Below, in pieces: positions 1 to 6,227 of a stretch of DNA of 8,979 nt. The DNA is from Proteobacteria bacterium UBA2996. Lineage in GTDB: Bacteria > Pseudomonadota > Gammaproteobacteria > Arenicellales > UBA868. Each line of letters begins with the position of its first letter. The first letter of the stretch is position 1. The stretch lies in the NCBI GenBank assembly GCA_002346525.1, contig DDZY01000040.1, forward strand, positions 28,866 to 37,844, given 5' to 3'. The notes beneath the pieces are model-generated. The model saw nothing but the letters and a program-made list of their open reading frames with translations. It had not been told where the DNA came from and made no database searches. The position numbers were made by a program, and so were the translations under genes.

Positions 1-1067
1 ATACCTTCTACTTCAATGGTGATATGCGAGACCCGTGGGCACCGCTCTCGCATCAGCTGCTCAAGCTCGTCAATCAGTGTTTCGGTACGCTCCAGCGTTG
101 CCTGTACAGCGGCCCTGTCGGCGATGTACTCCCGCAGTTCCGCATCGTCCCGGCGCGCCTGGGGTAAGGCTGACAGTAAGGCGGCTTCGTGCTGAGTGAT
201 TTCCCGCCGGAGTCCAGCCAGCACGGCCTCTTCGCGCAGTTCCACCTCAGCGACCAGTACGGTATTGGCTTCATCGACGACGACACTGCGAAGGTCGTGG
301 TATCGCTCAATCTCGCGATGCGCCTTGGCGATAGTATCAAAGATCGCTTCTGCTTCCCGATCACGAACATCGGTAAGCAGGCGCATGTTGATCGCCCCGA
401 GAATAATGGCGGTGACACCGAGCATCAGCGCGATCGCTATCGAAAAGCCGACATCCCACATCCCATTGCCGGTCAGGCGAGTTAGCGCAATACCACACCC
501 GGCCAGCAGTACGCCGACCACAGCGATGGCGTCCTCCAGCACCACGGCCAACAAGGTTGGATCCGTCGGCCGAAAGAGCTTCTGCCAAGGAGAGATTCCC
601 TCTTCGCGGGCACGGCGCTGGAATTCAAGCCAGGCTATCTTGAGGACATAGGCTTCAACGACCAGCGCCACGAGCAGAACCAACCCGGCCAGCCACACCA
701 GATCGATTCGGATACTGCCGAGCACGAACTCTGGTCGGGTCGTTACGTCACCCAGTTCATGCCAGGCGTGCCAGGCGTGCGCCAACCCAAGACCGCAGCC
801 AATGGAGAACAGTCCGATGGCGCTCCACAGGTTCCAGAGATATTTCTTTTGCCCATGACCAAATGCGTAACGGGCATCGGCGCGGCGTTCGCCCTGAACA
901 AGGCCGATTAGCAGAAAGATCTGATTCAACGTATCCATCAGACTATGCACGGCTTCATTCATTAGCGCTGCGGACTGGGTCGGCAACGCGACGGCGAACT
1001 TCAGTACAGTCAGCGTGCCATTGCCTACAATTGCGGTCACAACGGCACGGCGCGATCCAGAGGCCAT
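1..1067 (-). CDS. Cation diffusion facilitator (CDF/SLC30, ZnT9-like) metal transporter, 3' end outside window
   Basis: CDF proteins are inner-membrane antiporters that export divalent metals such as Zn, Fe, Co or Mn in exchange for protons. The reading frame is open from the ATG at 1067 to the left edge (355 codons plus two bases), so the C-terminus is missing. Visible features: TM1 near residues 8-28; TM2 near 32-56 with the metal-site pattern NEAVHSLMD (His41, Asp45); the loop motif AFGHGQKKYLW at 68-78; TM3 at 80-98; TM4 at 122-142; TM5 near 171-190 with LEDAIAVVG (Glu178, Asp179); TM6 at 206-225. The FGHG loop and the LED motif resemble the ZnT9-like branch rather than YiiP. After TM6 comes a cytoplasmic domain (VVVDEANTVLVAEVEL, 262-277) that is interrupted by a charged, probably coiled-coil stretch (about 279-342) before a beta strand HITIEVEG. 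An AAAGGA Shine-Dalgarno-like element lies about 10 nt upstream of the ATG. Metal specificity cannot be told. The family call is firm; the ZnT9-like subgroup is likely. Confidence 0.9.
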   Translation of the reverse strand, partial: MASGSRRAVVTAIVGNGTLTVLKFAVALPTQSAALMNEAVHSLMDTLNQIFLLIGLVQGERRADARYAFGHGQKKYLWNLWSAIGLFSIGCGLGLAHAWHAWHELGDVTTRPEFVLGSIRIDLVWLAGLVLLVALVVEAYVLKIAWLEFQRRAREEGISPWQKLFRPTDPTLLAVVLEDAIAVVGVLLAGCGIALTRLTGNGMWDVGFSIAIALMLGVTAIILGAINMRLLTDVRDREAEAIFDTIAKAHREIERYHDLRSVVVDEANTVLVAEVELREEAVLAGLRREITQHEAALLSALPQARRDDAELREYIADRAAVQATLERTETLIDELEQLMRERCPRVSHITIEVEG

Positions 1068-1127
1068 AAAGATCAGTTCCTTTCGAGAAGCTACGTTGTG
1101 GGCTACATACGGAAAAACAGGTATCAC

Positions 1128-1135
1128 AGTATACT
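1128..1135. promoter_or_regulatory. Palindromic -10-like element between divergent genes
   Basis: The 112-bp gap between the CDF gene and the Trm112-like gene contains the perfect palindrome AGTATACT. Read on either strand it gives TATACT, a five-of-six match to the sigma-70 -10 hexamer, so one element could serve transcription in both directions. No good -35 hexamer sits at 16-18 bp on either side, which keeps this a weak candidate. Confidence 0.25.
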
Positions 1136-1179
1136 CAGGCGAATGATCAGCAGCCGTGAGAAAACGACTGGTATTCCAC

Positions 1180-1446
1180 ATGCCCATAGACCGACAACTG
1201 CTTGAGATTCTGTGTTGCCCAGTGAGCAAGCAGTCGCTCAGGACCCTGAGTGCCGCCCAACTGGAGCAAATCAATCAGAAAATTACCGGCGGTGACATCA
1301 CCAACGCCGGGAATGAAATCGTTACCGAGGCCCTCGCAGAGGGGCTGATCACCCAGAACGGTCAGCGGATATACCGTATCGATGACAATATCCCGGTAAT
1401 GCTGGAAAACGAAAGTATCCCTGCAGACCAGTTCGACAACCTGTAA
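1180..1446 (+). CDS. Trm112/YcaR-like small protein (UPF0434 family)
   Basis: This 88-residue protein begins MPIDRQLLEILCCPVSKQ and ends near RIDDNIPVMLENESI (66-80). These are the two conserved halves of the Trm112/YcaR family, which starts with a D-x-LLEIL-x-CP motif and finishes with an IPVML strand. Eukaryotic and archaeal Trm112 proteins activate SAM methyltransferases that act on tRNA, rRNA and release factors; the role of the bacterial members is less clear. E. coli YcaR has about 60 residues, and here the centre is longer (about 22-60, SAAQLEQINQKITGG and onward), as in many longer bacterial homologues. Only Cys12 and Cys13 remain; the second zinc-ligand cysteine is Ser16, so a zinc site is unlikely. 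I chose the ATG at 1180 because the family starts just before D-x-xLLEIL. An in-frame GTG at 1156 would add eight residues without family support. Neither start has a clear Shine-Dalgarno. It is convergent with sat. Confidence 0.8.
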   Translation: MPIDRQLLEILCCPVSKQSLRTLSAAQLEQINQKITGGDITNAGNEIVTEALAEGLITQNGQRIYRIDDNIPVMLENESIPADQFDNL

Positions 1447-1457
1447 TCCGGCACTCT

Positions 1458-1481
1458 TCCCGGGCGCCATGGCGTCCGGGA
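1458..1481. terminator. GC-rich hairpin between convergent genes, no U-tract
   Basis: An inverted repeat pairs 1458-1468 (TCCCGGGCGCC) with 1471-1481 (GGCGTCCGGGA), interrupted by one G-U pair at 64/75 in plus-strand RNA and closed by a small CATG-type loop. It sits 12 bp after the Trm112-like stop and 33 bp beyond the sat stop, which is where a shared terminator for convergent genes would be. No run of T follows on either strand, so intrinsic termination is not proved; it may act as an mRNA 3'-end stabiliser or a factor-assisted terminator. Confidence 0.45.
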
Positions 1482-1514
1482 TCGTTGCGGCACCGAGAGA
1501 CTGCCCCGTTTCAA

Positions 1515-2714
1515 TCAGGCGTTGTTTGCCGCCTCCTGGGCATAGTGGTCCATCAGAATACGGGCCACCTCCGGACGGGCGAACTCCACGGGCAAATCCT
1601 CGCCGGCCCCCAGCATCTCGCGCACGCGCGTCCCGGACAACAACACAAAATCCTCTTTCCCATGATCCGGCGCATCGCGCATCATGACCACCTTATTGAG
1701 TTTTTTTGAATAGGCCGTGTGATCGGCTCTGAAAATCTCGATTTCCATCGCACCGTCCGGCACCGACTCATCAAAGATCGTCTGGGCGTCAAAGGCGCCG
1801 TAGTAATCTCCCACTCCCGCATGATCCCGGCCGACGATAAGATGCGTACAGCCCGCATTCTGACGGAACAGCGCATGCAGCACCGCCTCGCGCGGGCCCG
1901 CGTAAAGCATGTCGAAACCGTAACCTGTAATCATCGCGGAGTTGGGCGGGAAGTACAGTTCGACCATCTTCCGGATTGCCGCATCCCGAACATCTGCAGG
2001 GATATCTCCCGGCTTGAGCTTCCCCAGAAGCATGTGAATCAGAATACCATCAGCATCAACCGCCTCAAGTGCCATTTTGCATAACTCTTCATGGGCACGA
2101 TGCATCGGGTTCCGGGTTTGGAACGCCACTACCCGCTCCCATCCGCGCTTTTCAATCTCAGAGCGGATCTCGACTGCGGTGCGAAACGTATCTGGAAAAT
2201 CCGTTTCAAAGTAACTGAGGTTCAACACTTCGATCGGGCCAGACACCAGTACTCGCCCAAGCGACGCAAATGTCGCAACACCGGGATGGGCCTCGTCATT
2301 GGTGCGGTATACCTGCTGCGCCATAAAGTCCACGTCTTCGTCACTGAGTGTCTCAACCGCCTCAACATCCTGAATGGCGATGACAGGATGACCGGCTACA
2401 TTGGGATCTCGCAGAGCGATCCGGGACCCGGGCGACACCTTGCCGTCGTCTGTCGTGAGATTGACCACCGGCACCGGCCAGAAAAGACCACTACCCGTTT
2501 GCATATGCTCGGCGACAGCCAAGGCATCCGCCTTGTTCATAAATCCCTGCAGCGGTGTGAAATAGCCCGCACCCAGCATGACGGCATTCGCGGCGGCGGC
2601 TGAATTCAACAGCATGGAGGGCAGATCTGTCGCTTCCTTCTGTAGAGCCTCAAGCCGGGCTCGGTCGTCAACGAGCAACGGCATCAGGGAATCACTGCCA
2701 TGGGGTTTGATCAT
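1515..2714 (-). CDS. sat: Sulfate adenylyltransferase (ATP sulfurylase, homo-oligomeric Sat)
   Basis: Sat catalyses ATP + sulfate = APS + PPi. In sulfur oxidisers the homo-oligomeric enzyme runs backwards and makes ATP from APS produced by APS reductase; elsewhere it starts sulfate assimilation. The 399-residue protein has the N-terminal PUA-like domain (about 1-165) with the conserved block VMLGAGYFTPLQGFMN (45-60), then the catalytic domain with QTRNPMHRAHEE (199-210; QxRN and HxxH nucleotide-binding motifs), LLGKLKPGDIP (229-239), the GRDHAGVGDYYGAFDA block (295-310) and SGTRVREML (360-368). The length is full for the bacterial single-domain type, with no APS-kinase domain fused. From memory it aligns from end to end with Allochromatium-type Sat (for example MIKP at the start and ARILMDHYAQ near the end). 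A GGAGAG Shine-Dalgarno at 2721-2726, 6 nt from the ATG, fixes the start. No aprAB, cysDN or cysH lies in the window, so the physiological direction is inferred from family resemblance only. Confidence 0.97.
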   Translation of the reverse strand: MIKPHGSDSLMPLLVDDRARLEALQKEATDLPSMLLNSAAAANAVMLGAGYFTPLQGFMNKADALAVAEHMQTGSGLFWPVPVVNLTTDDGKVSPGSRIALRDPNVAGHPVIAIQDVEAVETLSDEDVDFMAQQVYRTNDEAHPGVATFASLGRVLVSGPIEVLNLSYFETDFPDTFRTAVEIRSEIEKRGWERVVAFQTRNPMHRAHEELCKMALEAVDADGILIHMLLGKLKPGDIPADVRDAAIRKMVELYFPPNSAMITGYGFDMLYAGPREAVLHALFRQNAGCTHLIVGRDHAGVGDYYGAFDAQTIFDESVPDGAMEIEIFRADHTAYSKKLNKVVMMRDAPDHGKEDFVLLSGTRVREMLGAGEDLPVEFARPEVARILMDHYAQEAANNA

Positions 2715-2817
2715 TTTCTTCTCTCCGAATCGAGGCGGATCAGGTTCTCAGCCTTGGGTTCTATAGTTCAACGGGGCAGTGCTCTGCATCTGGCCACCCG
2801 CGACCCGCACCATATCA

Positions 2818-2842
2818 TTTTGCCTTTGAGAAAAAGGCCAAA
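2818..2842. other. AT-rich hairpin in the 194-bp gap between DAHP synthase and sat
   Basis: GCCTTT (2822-2827) pairs with AAAGGC (2833-2838) around a GAGAA loop. After one mismatch the stem extends with TTT (2818-2820) against AAA (2840-2842). It lies 66 bp beyond the DAHP synthase stop and about 100 bp before sat on the minus strand. No T-run follows on the minus strand. It could end the DAHP synthase transcript or form part of the sat leader. I recognise no further gene or riboswitch in this gap. Confidence 0.4.
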
Positions 2843-2908
2843 TTCTTTTGATTACGCCATAAGAGGAGACATCGAAGATGCATCCTCAGGCGGAGCGCTG
2901 AACTTGCG

Positions 2909-3976
2909 TTATTCGACGGACCTTGAGCGGCGCTTGCGCACCGCGTCAGCCAGTTGGGCAATCAAAGGGGCTGTCTCATCCCAGGCGATACAACTGTCTG
3001 TGATGCTCTGACCATAGGTCAGCGCTTGTCCCGGGACGATATCCTGGCGGCCTCCGACCAAGTGGCTTTCGATCATGACTCCCATCAATCGTCGTTCGCC
3101 ACCCTCAAGCTGCTCGCAGACGGAGCGGATGACCTGCGGCTGCCGCTGCGGATCTTTGCCGCTGTTGGCATGACTGCAGTCGACCAGCAGACGGGGAGTC
3201 AACCCTGCATCACTCATCAGGGACGCTGCCGACGCGATGCTCTGGGCATCATAATTCGGTTCACTGCCGCCGCGCAGAATCACATGACCATCCTCGTTAC
3301 CCGCGGTGGTCAGAATCGCCGAGTTGCCGTTTTTGGTGATCGTCAGGAAATGATGGGGATGCTGCGCCGCCCCGACCGCGTCGACCGCTATCTTGAGATT
3401 GCCGTCGGTGCCATTCTTGAATCCGACTGGACAGGACAGTCCCGAAGCCATCTCGCGATGCAGTTGGCTCTCAGTGGTCCGGGCGCCGATCGCTCCCCAA
3501 CTGACCAGGTCGGCCAGGTATTGCGGAGACAGTAAATCAAGGTATTCGGTTCCCGCCGGCACACCGAGACCATTTATCGACAGCAGCAGTCGCCGGGCGG
3601 TACGCAGACCTTTATTGATGTCAAAGGATTCATCCAGATCAGGATCATTAATCAGTCCTTTCCAGCCTACGGTCGTACGGGGTTTTTCGAAGTACACCCG
3701 CATGACCACAATCAGATCTTCGCGGTATTGCCCACGCATGGGCAGCAGGTGCTCTGCGTACGCCATCGCGGCATCAGGATCATGAATTGAGCATGGCCCC
3801 GTAACCACGATCAGGCGGTCGTCGTTGCCGTTCAGGACTTCATGAATATCGCGGCGCGTTGCCGCTACGAGCTCAGCCGCGTCAGCCGACAGCGGCATCT
3901 CAGCAATGATGGTGGCCGGATCTGCCACGGCCTGGATATCGACGATGCGGACATCGTCGGTTTTGACTGTTTGCAC
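2909..3976 (-). CDS. aroF/aroG: 3-deoxy-7-phosphoheptulonate (DAHP) synthase, class I AroF/G/H type
   Basis: This cytoplasmic enzyme condenses phosphoenolpyruvate with erythrose 4-phosphate to give DAHP, the first and feedback-controlled step of aromatic amino acid synthesis. The 355-residue protein matches the E. coli AroFGH family over its full length (about 350). Motifs: GPCSIHD (60-66), YFEKPRTTVGWKG (95-107), GARTTESQ (164-171), CPVGFKNGTDGN (182-193), DCSHANSGK (266-274), ESHLVGG (303-309) and SITD (324-327). The metal ligands of E. coli AroG, Cys61/His268/Glu302/Asp326, are all present shifted by one (Cys62, His269, Glu303, Asp327). The N-terminal arm and Asp-Asp pair (7-8), Pro151/Gln152, Ser181 and Phe210, which line the aromatic-effector site in AroG, are kept, so feedback inhibition is likely. 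I cannot tell whether Phe, Tyr or Trp is the effector. The start is GTG at 3976, chosen because the N-terminus aligns with AroG (TDDVRI versus NDDLRI). No Shine-Dalgarno is visible before it. Confidence 0.96.
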   Translation of the reverse strand: MQTVKTDDVRIVDIQAVADPATIIAEMPLSADAAELVAATRRDIHEVLNGNDDRLIVVTGPCSIHDPDAAMAYAEHLLPMRGQYREDLIVVMRVYFEKPRTTVGWKGLINDPDLDESFDINKGLRTARRLLLSINGLGVPAGTEYLDLLSPQYLADLVSWGAIGARTTESQLHREMASGLSCPVGFKNGTDGNLKIAVDAVGAAQHPHHFLTITKNGNSAILTTAGNEDGHVILRGGSEPNYDAQSIASAASLMSDAGLTPRLLVDCSHANSGKDPQRQPQVIRSVCEQLEGGERRLMGVMIESHLVGGRQDIVPGQALTYGQSITDSCIAWDETAPLIAQLADAVRKRRSRSVE

Positions 3977-3997
3977 GGTGAGTATTAGGTGGTTATC

Positions 3998-4019
3998 TGC
4001 GCCACTCCCCTGTGGCGCA
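3998..4019 (-). promoter_or_regulatory. Leader hairpin or operator upstream of DAHP synthase
   Basis: TGCGCCAC (3998-4005) and GTGGCGCA (4012-4019) form a perfect 8-bp inverted repeat with a 6-nt loop. It lies 22-43 nt upstream of the GTG start and just downstream of the candidate -10 box, so it would form the very 5' end of the mRNA. It is not a TyrR box (TGTAAA-N6-TTTACA) and I recognise no other known operator. No T-run follows, so a simple terminator or attenuator is unlikely. It could stabilise the RNA 5' end or bind a regulator. Confidence 0.45.
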
Positions 4020-4030
4020 AAACGCCGCGC

Positions 4031-4039
4031 AGTATATCA
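4031..4039 (-). promoter_or_regulatory. Extended -10 promoter element for DAHP synthase
   Basis: On the minus strand the sequence reads TGATATACT, which fits the extended -10 consensus TGnTATAAT with one mismatch in the hexamer. It is in the 87-bp gap after the EF-G-like gene and about 55 bp before the GTG start. No good -35 is seen at 17 bp, as is common for extended -10 promoters. If real, it separates DAHP synthase (and possibly sat) from the EF-G-like gene. Confidence 0.4.
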
Positions 4040-4063
4040 CCGCCAACGGCCAACTGGTCGGAT

Positions 4064-6103
4064 CTATTCGTCTTCAGGGTGCTCAAAAGAAGCCATCAGC
4101 GATTTCTGAACAGCAGCAGGAGCCGGCTCATAGCCTGCAAACTCCATGCTATAACTGCCCTCACCGCCCGTGACCGACTTCAGTCTCGACTGGTAATCCC
4201 CCATCTCCGCCAGCGGCGCCTGACCGCTTATGATCATCCGCCCGCCACTGACGGCATCGGTACTCACCACGCGGCCGCGGCGCGAGGACAGATCACCAGT
4301 GATATCACCCATGTTGTCTGCCGGCACAGTAATCTCAAGATTGACCATGGGCTCTAACACAAGCGGCTTAGCGCTTGAGACCGCATCAAGAAATGCTTTG
4401 CGGCCTGCATTCACAAACGCGACTTCCTTGGAATCCACCGGATGATGCTTGCCGTCATAGACGCTGACCCGAACATCCTGAAGCGGAAATCCTGCGATAG
4501 CGCCGTGTTCAAGCACACTCTGAACCCCTTTTTCGACGGCTGGAATGAATTGAGAAGGGATCACCCCGCCGACAATCTTGTTGACAAATTCAAAGCCTGT
4601 CCCTCGGGCAAGCGGCTCCACCTCGAGAAAAACCTCGCCGAACTGGCCCGCCCCGCCGGTCTGTTTCTTGTGGCGGCAGTGACCCTTGGCCTTCTTTCCG
4701 ATCGTCTCGCGATAGGGTATTGACGGCGTACCCGTCGTCACCTCAAGACTGTATTGCTCTGCCATCCGCTCTATCGCGATGCGCAGATGAAGCTCTCCTG
4801 CACCTCTCAGCACAGTCTCATTCGCCACTGGATCCCGCTCCACTCGAAGACACGGATCCGAGGCAGTCAGCCGGGATAAGACATCCGCAATCTTTTGTTC
4901 ATCGCCTCGGCTGCTGGGCGTAATCGACACGCCGGCCATGGGTTCGGGCAACTGCAGCGGCCTGAGATGTATCAGGTCCTCATCATGCGAGTCGTGCAGT
5001 ACATCGTCATAGTTCAAACTGTCTATTTTCGACACCAGCAGGATGTCACCCGGTACGGCGGTGCTCTGATCGGTATGCTCTTTACCGAGCGGGGCTGCCA
5101 GGTTATTCAACTTAACCGGCTTTCTTGCATCACCCACAAACAACTGCATATCTTTCCGGATGGTTCCCTGATGCAGCCGGATCAATGCCTGGCGACCCAC
5201 AAACGGATCGAATGACACTTTGAAAACATGCGCGAGCACGTGCGCCTCGGAGTCTGGGTTGACCTCAACAGGCCGCTCTGCCTCTCCAAAGCCATTCAGA
5301 AAATGGGGAGGATTACCCTCGGCAGGATTGGGCAAAAGCCGCGCCATGAAGTCCAGTAACTCTCCAACGCCGACCCCGGTCGTCGCAGAGACAAAACACA
5401 CTGGAATCAAATGACCCTCACGCATCGCCTGTTCAAAAGCATCATGTAGCTGATCGGCCGCTACTGCTCCCTGATCAAGATAGGCCGCCATTAAGGCTTC
5501 GTCGACTTCAACCGTTTGGTCCACGATCTCGGTATGCGCCTCTTCGACAGAGGAAAAGGCGGGATCACCTTCAGCCTTGAAAAAGCAGTCGATCACACGC
5601 GAGCCGTCTGCCGAGGGCAAATTAACCGCGAGACATTCCTTGCCGAAAGCCTCCTGAACCTCGATATAGATGGACTCAAGATCAATCTCTGGATTATCAA
5701 TATGATTGATGACGACCATCCGGCACTGGTCCTGATCTGCTGCCCAGGCCATCATTCGCCGACAGGTGCTTTGGATACCCTGCTGGGCATTGATGACGAC
5801 CGCCACCGTTTCGACCGCTGGCAGACCGCTGAGCGCAGCTCCGACAAAATCCGGGTAGCCCGGGGTATCTAGCAGATTGATATGGGTGCCTTGGTAGTCA
5901 AAACCTGCGAGTGAGGAAGAAAGAGAATGGCCGTGCTTCTTCTCAAGGTCATCCCAGTCACTGACGGTGGAGCCTTTCTCTACGGCTCCGGCGGATCTGA
6001 TCGCGCCGGCGGTAACCAATAGCTGTTCCACCAGCGTTGTCTTGCCGGCACTGGCGTGGCCGGTGAGTGCCACATTCCGAATCTCGGCGGTTTGATGAGT
6101 CAT
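4064..6103 (-). CDS. fusA2: EF-G-like translational GTPase (EF-G2/FusA2-type paralogue)
   Basis: The 679-residue protein has all five EF-G domains: a GTPase domain (about 8-262), beta-barrel II (about 285-378), domain III (about 385-460 with GAGELHL 435-441), domain IV (about 465-580 with KGHCRHKKQTGGAGQFGE 473-490 and the tip-region HHPVDS 553-558) and domain V (about 583-664 with GDLSSRRGRV 603-612). The P-loop GHASAGKT (15-22) is intact. Switch I lacks the canonical RGITI and reads HGHSLSS (58-64). G3 is DTPGYPDF (79-86), with Tyr where EF-G has its catalytic His. G4 is NHID (133-136) instead of NKxD. These traits, except perhaps the G4 change, match the FusA2/EF-G2 paralogue group rather than housekeeping EF-G; mycobacterial FusA2 also has DTPGY. 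Work on such paralogues gives mixed results on translocation activity, so the function is open. The AAGGAGG Shine-Dalgarno at 6110-6116, 6 nt from the ATG, is the strongest in the window. The rpsL-rpsG-tuf context of true fusA is absent. Confidence 0.92.
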   Translation of the reverse strand: MTHQTAEIRNVALTGHASAGKTTLVEQLLVTAGAIRSAGAVEKGSTVSDWDDLEKKHGHSLSSSLAGFDYQGTHINLLDTPGYPDFVGAALSGLPAVETVAVVINAQQGIQSTCRRMMAWAADQDQCRMVVINHIDNPEIDLESIYIEVQEAFGKECLAVNLPSADGSRVIDCFFKAEGDPAFSSVEEAHTEIVDQTVEVDEALMAAYLDQGAVAADQLHDAFEQAMREGHLIPVCFVSATTGVGVGELLDFMARLLPNPAEGNPPHFLNGFGEAERPVEVNPDSEAHVLAHVFKVSFDPFVGRQALIRLHQGTIRKDMQLFVGDARKPVKLNNLAAPLGKEHTDQSTAVPGDILLVSKIDSLNYDDVLHDSHDEDLIHLRPLQLPEPMAGVSITPSSRGDEQKIADVLSRLTASDPCLRVERDPVANETVLRGAGELHLRIAIERMAEQYSLEVTTGTPSIPYRETIGKKAKGHCRHKKQTGGAGQFGEVFLEVEPLARGTGFEFVNKIVGGVIPSQFIPAVEKGVQSVLEHGAIAGFPLQDVRVSVYDGKHHPVDSKEVAFVNAGRKAFLDAVSSAKPLVLEPMVNLEITVPADNMGDITGDLSSRRGRVVSTDAVSGGRMIISGQAPLAEMGDYQSRLKSVTGGEGSYSMEFAGYEPAPAAVQKSLMASFEHPEDE

Positions 6104-6109
6104 CTTGGT

Positions 6110-6116
6110 CCTCCTT
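6110..6116 (-). promoter_or_regulatory. Strong Shine-Dalgarno of the EF-G-like gene
   Basis: On the minus strand AAGGAGG sits 6 nt before the ATG at 6103. It fixes the start and predicts efficient translation, in contrast to the weak or absent sites before most other genes here. Confidence 0.8.
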
Positions 6117-6144
6117 CTGGTTTCCCAGATACCACGAAGGCGAC

Positions 6145-6163
6145 GTTTGCTTATCCGGCAAAC
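6145..6163. promoter_or_regulatory. Inverted repeat in the divergent EF-G-like/methyltransferase control region
   Basis: GTTTGC (6145-6150) and GCAAAC (6158-6163) are perfect inverted copies 7 bp apart, in the 124-bp gap between two divergent genes. The size suits a dimeric regulator binding site, or a short hairpin in the leader of the EF-G-like mRNA. A TAAAAT -10-like hexamer lies nearby at about 6196, without a good -35. Short repeats of this size can arise by chance. Confidence 0.3.
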
Positions 6164-6227
6164 TGCTGCCCCCGAGAATTTATTGGCGCATCGGTAAAAT
6201 CCTGTTCCTCGAAATAATTACAAGTTC

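Noticed and set aside
189..651. Open plus-strand frames of about 98 and 151 codons
   Set aside because: They run antisense to the CDF gene, have low-complexity Ser/Arg/Thr-rich products and show no family features; the minus-strand frame carries clear CDF motifs.
1156..1179. GTG start of the Trm112-like gene
   Set aside because: The eight extra residues have no family support and no Shine-Dalgarno precedes the GTG; ATG 1180 matches the family N-terminus.
2091..2603. 170-codon plus-strand open frame
   Set aside because: It lies wholly antisense to sat, the product has no recognisable domain, and there is no ribosome site.
2750..2800. tRNA-like phrase (TATAGTTCAACGG) on the plus strand
   Set aside because: No acceptor, anticodon or T-arm pairing could be built around it.
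2878..2901. Seven-codon plus-strand ORF preceded by an AGAGGAG-like sequence
   Set aside because: It is in the DAHP synthase-sat gap but on the strand opposite both genes, and the peptide is too short and featureless to support.
2954..3535. 193-codon plus-strand open frame
   Set aside because: Antisense to DAHP synthase; the codon structure of the real gene explains its openness, and the product resembles nothing I know.
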